A stretch of DNA of 64,000 nucleotides from NCBI RefSeq assembly GCF_017301615.1, contig NZ_CP059066.1, positions 558,001 to 622,000 on the forward strand. The letters are read 5' to 3'. A model generated the notes under the pieces. It was not told the origin of the DNA. It ran no database searches and saw only the letters and a list, made by a program, of their open reading frames with translations. Shown in pieces: positions 60,091 through 64,000 of the stretch. The first letter of the stretch is position 1, and each line of letters starts with the position of its first letter. A program made the translations under genes and the position numbers. This DNA is from Koleobacter methoxysyntrophicus. Lineage in GTDB: Bacteria > Bacillota > Thermosediminibacteria > Koleobacterales > Koleobacteraceae.

Positions 60091-61401
60091 TTATATCCCT
60101 TTCAACACATCTTCAAGGGTAGGTTTGCCGATTTCCTGGAGCTCGTATCTTACCCTGACGGAAGGTTTATTAAGTTGCGTTAGTTTAGTGAGGTCTATTG
60201 GGGTACCTATAACCACAGTATCGCAGTCGGCACGGTTTATCGTTTCTTCCAGGTCCCGTATCTGCTTTTTACCGTAGCCCATAGCCGGCAAAAGGGTGCC
60301 GATGTGCGGGTACTTCATATAAGTATCTTTTATAGAATTGACGGCATACTCCCTGGGATCGACGAGTTCCTTTGCACCGAATTTCTTTGCGGCAATAACC
60401 CCTGCACCGTACGTCATTTCCCCGTGGGTCAATGTGGGTCCGTCCTCTACTACCAGGACCCGTTTGTTTTTTATGAGTGAGATATCTTCCACAAAAATGG
60501 GGGATGCCCCGTCAATTACCGTTGCTTTCGGGTTTAAAGCTTCTATGCTCTTTCTGACTTCTACTACCCCTTCGGGATGGGCGGTATCTATCTTGTTTAT
60601 AACCACCACATGGGCCATTCTCAGATTGGTTTCTCCCGGGTGGTACCTCATTTCATGTCCGGGTCGATGGGGATCAATAAGGACTATGTGGATGTCCGGA
60701 ACAAAGAAGGGTATATCATTATTGCCTCCATCCCATACAATAACATCTGCTTCCTTTTCGGCTTCCCTTAGAATTCGCTCATAATCTACCCCGGCATATA
60801 CTACTATTCCTCTGTCTATATGGGGTTCATACTCTTCACGCTCTTCTATGGTGCAGTTGTGCCTATCCATGTCTTCATATGAAGCAAACCGCTGGCATGC
60901 CTGTTTTGCAAGGTCTCCGTACGGCATCGGGTGTCTAACAGCTACAACCTTTTTCCCCATCCTCTTCAATGTATCGCAGACCCTGCGGGTTGTCTGGCTC
61001 TTACCGACCCCTGTCCTGACAGCGCAAACGGCAACCACAGGCTTTTCCGATTTAAGCATGGTGGTTTTCGGGCCCATCAGCCGGAAATCCGCCCCTGCGG
61101 CCATCGCCTCAGATGCCTTGTGCATCACGTATTCATGAGGTACGTCACTATAGGCAAAAATTACCTGGTCAACACCGTTTTCCTTTATTAGGTTCTCCAG
61201 TTCTTCCTCCGGGTAAATGGGTATACCTTCAGGGTAAAGCTTCCCTGCCAGCTCCGGCGGATAAACCCTGCCTTCAATATCCGGGATCTGGGTTGCCGTA
61301 AAGGCAACTACTTCATATTCTTCTCTCTCCCTGAAAAACACATTAAAGTTGTGAAAGTCCCTCCCTGCAGCCCCCATTATAATGACTCTTGTCCTTTTCA
61401 T
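60091..61401 (-). CDS. Cyclic 2,3-diphosphoglycerate synthetase-like GTPase
   Basis: This 436-residue homologue of archaeal cyclic 2,3-diphosphoglycerate synthetase starts with the Rossmann-like RVIIMGAAGRDFHNFNVFF, then has P-loop AVRTGVGKSQTTR (residues about 128-140), the DVIVWDGGNNDIPFF motif and NKIDTAHPEG, a G4-like GTPase box. In archaea the product is a thermoprotective solute; in bacteria the reaction is not established. ATG 61401 follows GGAG; a non-ATG start 3 codons upstream is less likely. A transcription terminator follows. It stands alone between two gene groups. Confidence 0.85.
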   Translation of the reverse strand: MKRTRVIIMGAAGRDFHNFNVFFREREEYEVVAFTATQIPDIEGRVYPPELAGKLYPEGIPIYPEEELENLIKENGVDQVIFAYSDVPHEYVMHKASEAMAAGADFRLMGPKTTMLKSEKPVVAVCAVRTGVGKSQTTRRVCDTLKRMGKKVVAVRHPMPYGDLAKQACQRFASYEDMDRHNCTIEEREEYEPHIDRGIVVYAGVDYERILREAEKEADVIVWDGGNNDIPFFVPDIHIVLIDPHRPGHEMRYHPGETNLRMAHVVVINKIDTAHPEGVVEVRKSIEALNPKATVIDGASPIFVEDISLIKNKRVLVVEDGPTLTHGEMTYGAGVIAAKKFGAKELVDPREYAVNSIKDTYMKYPHIGTLLPAMGYGKKQIRDLEETINRADCDTVVIGTPIDLTKLTQLNKPSVRVRYELQEIGKPTLEDVLKGI

Positions 61402-61608
61402 ATAAAACAACTCCTTTCCCTGGTAATTATTCTATCGGGGAATATAAGCAAAATATATGCCGTGTTTATATTAACATCTATGCATATTTTTATTTTTTGT
61501 TTTAAAGCATTAACCTCAGGAAGGGAATTTCAATTTTTAAACCGGGCTATCTAATTTAAAATAAAGACTATATACTTTGTTCAGGATACGGCAAGTCCGG
61601 TTGAAGAA

Positions 61609-61723
61609 ATGGCAAATCCCGGAGCGACTGTTAATTTGGCTCGAAGCCATGGATGGCGAAGAGCCAAATTCCAGAGTGAGCGGAGCATGGAGGCGGAGCG
61701 AACGGCAAGCGGAGGGATGCCAT
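61609..61723. ncRNA. GC-rich multi-stem structured element
   Basis: The outer stem is ATGGCA..TCCC (61609-61620) with GGGATGCCAT (61714-61723). Inside, AATTTGGCTC pairs with GAGCCAAATT (61633-61670), enclosing a GCCA-TGGA-TGGC tip with GAA bulges on both sides. The rest repeats GGAGCG-like words (GGAGCGAC, GAGCGGAGC, GCGGAGCG). It sits in a 570-bp gap with no gene (61402-61974). It could be an RNA or an intergenic repeat family. It recalls the element at 31836-31992. Confidence 0.4.
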
Positions 61724-61974
61724 TTATAATTCTCTCTGAGCTAAGGGGATGGCCATGTTTAAAATTTAATTAAAATTTGATATTTAAAGGTATTTAAAAT
61801 AATTTAGAACCGCTTGACGCCAATTATCTGGCAGAAACAGCATTTAAAAATCCGCCTGAATTCCCTAACAACAGGTATATGCCAGTTTTTTTGCAAAACT
61901 GCAGTGCTATATTTTTTTGCATTTGTATTTTTATTCAATCTGAGATTTCCACAGATAATATATAAAAATTTCTG

Positions 61975-62961
61975 CTACATCACTATATTAATTTCACGTC
62001 CGCAGTTACTGCATTTTCCATTCTGCGACAGCCCCTGAAATTTCACGGTTCCGGTTCTTTCTATAAGGAGCGTCCTGCACCGCGGGCAGTAAGTATTATT
62101 TCCTTCATTTCGGATATTCCCCAGATATACATAATCCAGTTCAGCGGCGGCTATTTCCCGCGCCTTTTTCATTGTTTCAACAGGAGTAGGGGGAAGGTCC
62201 ATCTTATAATTGGGGAAATACCGGGTCAGATGCAGGGGAATATCCCTTTTTAAAGAACCCAGCCATCGAGAAAGGGCCCGGATGTCCTCTTCTGAGTCAT
62301 TAAGCCCCGGGATGAGCAGGGTAGTTATCTCCACATGGCACTCCTTACTGGCCCTTTCCACCGTTTCTATCACGGGACTAAGGTCTCCTTTGATGTATTC
62401 CTTATAGAATTCACGGGTAAATCCCTTTACATCGATGTTCATGGCATCTATATAGGGCAGTAAATCCTTTAAGGGCTTCTCGTTTACAAAACCGTTCGTT
62501 ACCAGCACATTTTTCAGCCCCTTCTGCTTCGCCAGTCGGGCCGTCTCCAGGACGTATTCGTACCATATAAGAGGTTCACTATAAGTATATGCTATCCCTA
62601 TATTCCCCTTAAAGGACCGTGCTAATTCAGCGGCCCTCTCCGGGGTAATTCCTACAGCAGGACCGTCCTCTACCTGGGCTATCTGCCAGTTCTGGCAGAA
62701 CCGGCACCTGAAGTTGCACCCCAGGGTCCCGAGGGAGAATATAAGACTGCCGGGGTAAAAATGGTAAAGGGGCTTTTTCTCTATTGGATCAACCCCGTAT
62801 GAAGAAACCCTTCCGTAATTTAAGGTATACAGTTTCCCCTTCACATTTTTCCTTTGCCTGCAGAATCCGCTCTTCCCTTCAGAGATTAGGCAGTTATGGG
62901 GACACAGAAAGCATTTAACCCTTCCGTCTTCCGCTGTTTCCCAGAACAAAGCTTCCTTCAT
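61975..62961 (-). CDS. AmmeMemoRadiSam system radical SAM enzyme
   Basis: This 328-residue radical SAM protein has the cluster motif CNFRCRFC (C82, C86, C89). An N-terminal cysteine set (C17, C20, C24, C34: KCFLCPHNCLISEGKSGFC) and a C-terminal zinc ribbon (CPRCRTLL...CSNCG) are typical of the AmmeMemoRadiSam family. The partner gene upstream encodes the Memo/AMMECR1 part. The biochemical reaction is unknown. ATG 62961, 13 bases after the partner's stop, has GGAGTG upstream. Confidence 0.95.
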   Translation of the reverse strand: MKEALFWETAEDGRVKCFLCPHNCLISEGKSGFCRQRKNVKGKLYTLNYGRVSSYGVDPIEKKPLYHFYPGSLIFSLGTLGCNFRCRFCQNWQIAQVEDGPAVGITPERAAELARSFKGNIGIAYTYSEPLIWYEYVLETARLAKQKGLKNVLVTNGFVNEKPLKDLLPYIDAMNIDVKGFTREFYKEYIKGDLSPVIETVERASKECHVEITTLLIPGLNDSEEDIRALSRWLGSLKRDIPLHLTRYFPNYKMDLPPTPVETMKKAREIAAAELDYVYLGNIRNEGNNTYCPRCRTLLIERTGTVKFQGLSQNGKCSNCGREINIVM

Positions 62962-62974
62962 GTATCAGCACTCC

Positions 62975-64000
62975 CTAATGGTGTCTTATAACCTCAAATC
63001 TCTCTATCTGAAAGCCCTCTTTCGGATTTATGTCTGCTTTCTGGCATGCGATTTCCACCTGTTCTTCAACGGTATCTATACCCTCTAGATTGGGCAGCAG
63101 GAGGCCCGTCCTCTTCCCTTTTCTTACAATAACTCCATAGCGTTCTGGATCAAGCTGTTCCATAGATGAAACGGGTTCCGGTTCTTTCAGGACATCTACG
63201 GAATACTCAAGGTGATTCAGTTCATCCTCTTCTACGGGGAAGAACCTGGGGTCCCTGCATCCTGCACTTATAGCATTCTCAATTATTTCCCTGGCAATAC
63301 AGTCTCTGGTAGGTGCTATGGTACCGATGCATCCCCTAAGATGGCCGTGTTTCTTTATGGAAACGAACACCCCCGCTCTTTCCCGGTAAAGTTCTTCAGG
63401 CAGGCCTTCGGGGGGTTCGATGACTACCCCCTCTTTAACATATGACTCGAGGCTCTTCCTGGCAAGGGATACATATGGGTCTTCACCGGCCCTCTTTTCC
63501 TTCATCTTTTCCTCCCTTAACCGGAATAATTTATCCGCCTTCCCTTCTGCAGGGTTTCCATTTTTAACATGAAACCGGGCTATACAGTATCCCACACCGA
63601 AGGGGCCTTCATAGGAAAGGACCTCAGGTTCCACGTTCATGCCATCTAGGGCCCCCATGAGGATGATGATAGGCCTTAAACCGCATTCACCGGCTTTCTC
63701 GATTAAACCGGCTTCTATATTCATTATGCCCTCTATATCGAAAACCTTAAGGGCATTCACCAGCTTCTCATCGAACTCCTTCCCCCGTGGATTATAACCT
63801 GCCGGTGCATCGGGGGTAAGTCTGTGGGAAAGGTCTCCACTTGCTACTACAACACCCTTCCTGTTCAGTGCATCGAGGGAATCCCTGATGAGCCTGCCGA
63901 ATACATATAATTCCTCATAAGGAAGCAACCCCATGGAGATATGAACCAGTTTAAATTCCCTGTTCTCCTTTGAAATAAAATAAAGGGGAACAAGTGTGCC
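62975..64000 (-). CDS. AmmeMemoRadiSam fusion: LigB/Memo-like domain plus AMMECR1 (runs off right edge)
   Basis: The frame remains open to the last base and begins beyond the window. The visible N-terminal part (about 150 residues) is the end of a LigB-type extradiol dioxygenase/Memo-like domain: VVVASGDLSHRLTPDAPAGY, ALDGMNVEPEVLSYEGPFGV. From about residue 165 an AMMECR1 domain follows: GVFVSIKKHGHLRGCIGTIA with the family's LRGCIG signature, AISAGCRDPRFFPVEEDE, and IDTVEEQVEIACQKA. It forms an operon with the radical SAM gene. An ATG at 63934 is internal, not the start. Confidence 0.92.
   Translation of the reverse strand, partial: GTLVPLYFISKENREFKLVHISMGLLPYEELYVFGRLIRDSLDALNRKGVVVASGDLSHRLTPDAPAGYNPRGKEFDEKLVNALKVFDIEGIMNIEAGLIEKAGECGLRPIIILMGALDGMNVEPEVLSYEGPFGVGYCIARFHVKNGNPAEGKADKLFRLREEKMKEKRAGEDPYVSLARKSLESYVKEGVVIEPPEGLPEELYRERAGVFVSIKKHGHLRGCIGTIAPTRDCIAREIIENAISAGCRDPRFFPVEEDELNHLEYSVDVLKEPEPVSSMEQLDPERYGVIVRKGKRTGLLLPNLEGIDTVEEQVEIACQKADINPKEGFQIERFEVIRHH

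Noticed and set aside
1-64000. CRISPR arrays, tRNA or rRNA genes
   Set aside because: No regularly spaced repeats, cloverleaf sequences or conserved rRNA words were noticed on either strand.

Overview
The window looks like the chromosome of an anaerobic, low-GC Firmicute, probably a clostridial or Thermoanaerobacterales-type organism. The signs are strong AGGAGG ribosome-binding sites, a Firmicute-type cdaA-cdaR-glmM-glmS operon with a glmS ribozyme, a propanediol-type microcompartment operon, a cyclic 2,3-diphosphoglycerate synthetase homologue and an AmmeMemoRadiSam cluster. Nearly every gene lies on the minus strand, so transcription mostly runs from high to low coordinates. Only the right-hand transposase copy at 22491-24200, one IS3-family copy and a few fragments are on plus. 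No tRNA, rRNA or CRISPR array was seen.

Region 1 (1-11500) is a Pdu-type bacterial microcompartment operon. In transcription order it reads: TetR/PduC chimera, pduD, pduE, pduG, pduH, a PduK-like shell protein, a PduA/J shell protein, pduL, eutJ-like, pduM-like, pduN, pduO, pduP and the start of pduS, which leaves the window. It encodes B12-dependent diol dehydratase parts, their reactivase, shell proteins, the cobalamin adenosyltransferase, CoA-acylating aldehyde dehydrogenase and phosphotransacylase. The first gene is an in-frame fusion of a TetR repressor N-terminus to the C-terminal part of the dehydratase large subunit, so as written the locus lacks an intact large subunit.

Region 2 (11500-34100) is a patchwork of accessory genes and debris. 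It holds remnants of a type I restriction locus, a self-regulated HTH / ImmA-like protease / PIN toxin operon, DNA repair genes (AlkD-like, hypoxanthine-DNA glycosylase-like), an ADP-ribosylglycohydrolase, and at least five insertion-sequence families. Two identical 1483-bp IS3-family copies sit in opposite orientation with clean 3-bp target duplications. One splits an IS21 istA gene and the other splits a small gene, and both targets can be rebuilt in frame. An IS1634-family element is flanked by a perfect 296-bp direct repeat. Two structured, possibly transcribed DNA elements lie at 31836-32104.

Region 3 (34212-52300) is the most striking part: an about 15.7-kb, tightly packed, co-directional operon. 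It encodes a small winged-helix-like protein, an HsdM-like adenine methyltransferase, an HsdS-like specificity protein, two unknown proteins, a 1353-residue P-loop ATPase, another unknown, a NurA-like protein, a HerA-like ATPase, a PD-(D/E)xK-like protein and a Ser/Thr kinase-TPR protein. No HsdR is present. Upstream lies a second HsdS-like gene with DUF2188 and three-transmembrane neighbours. I infer a methylation-guided multi-gene anti-phage system, comparable in logic to BREX or MADS but not assignable here without profile searches.

Region 4 (53155-64000) is housekeeping: cdaA, cdaR, glmM, the glmS ribozyme and glmS (c-di-AMP and amino-sugar synthesis), a membrane protein with a bactofilin-like N-terminal repeat, a cyclic 2,3-diphosphoglycerate synthetase homologue, and AmmeMemoRadiSam genes, the last running off the right edge.
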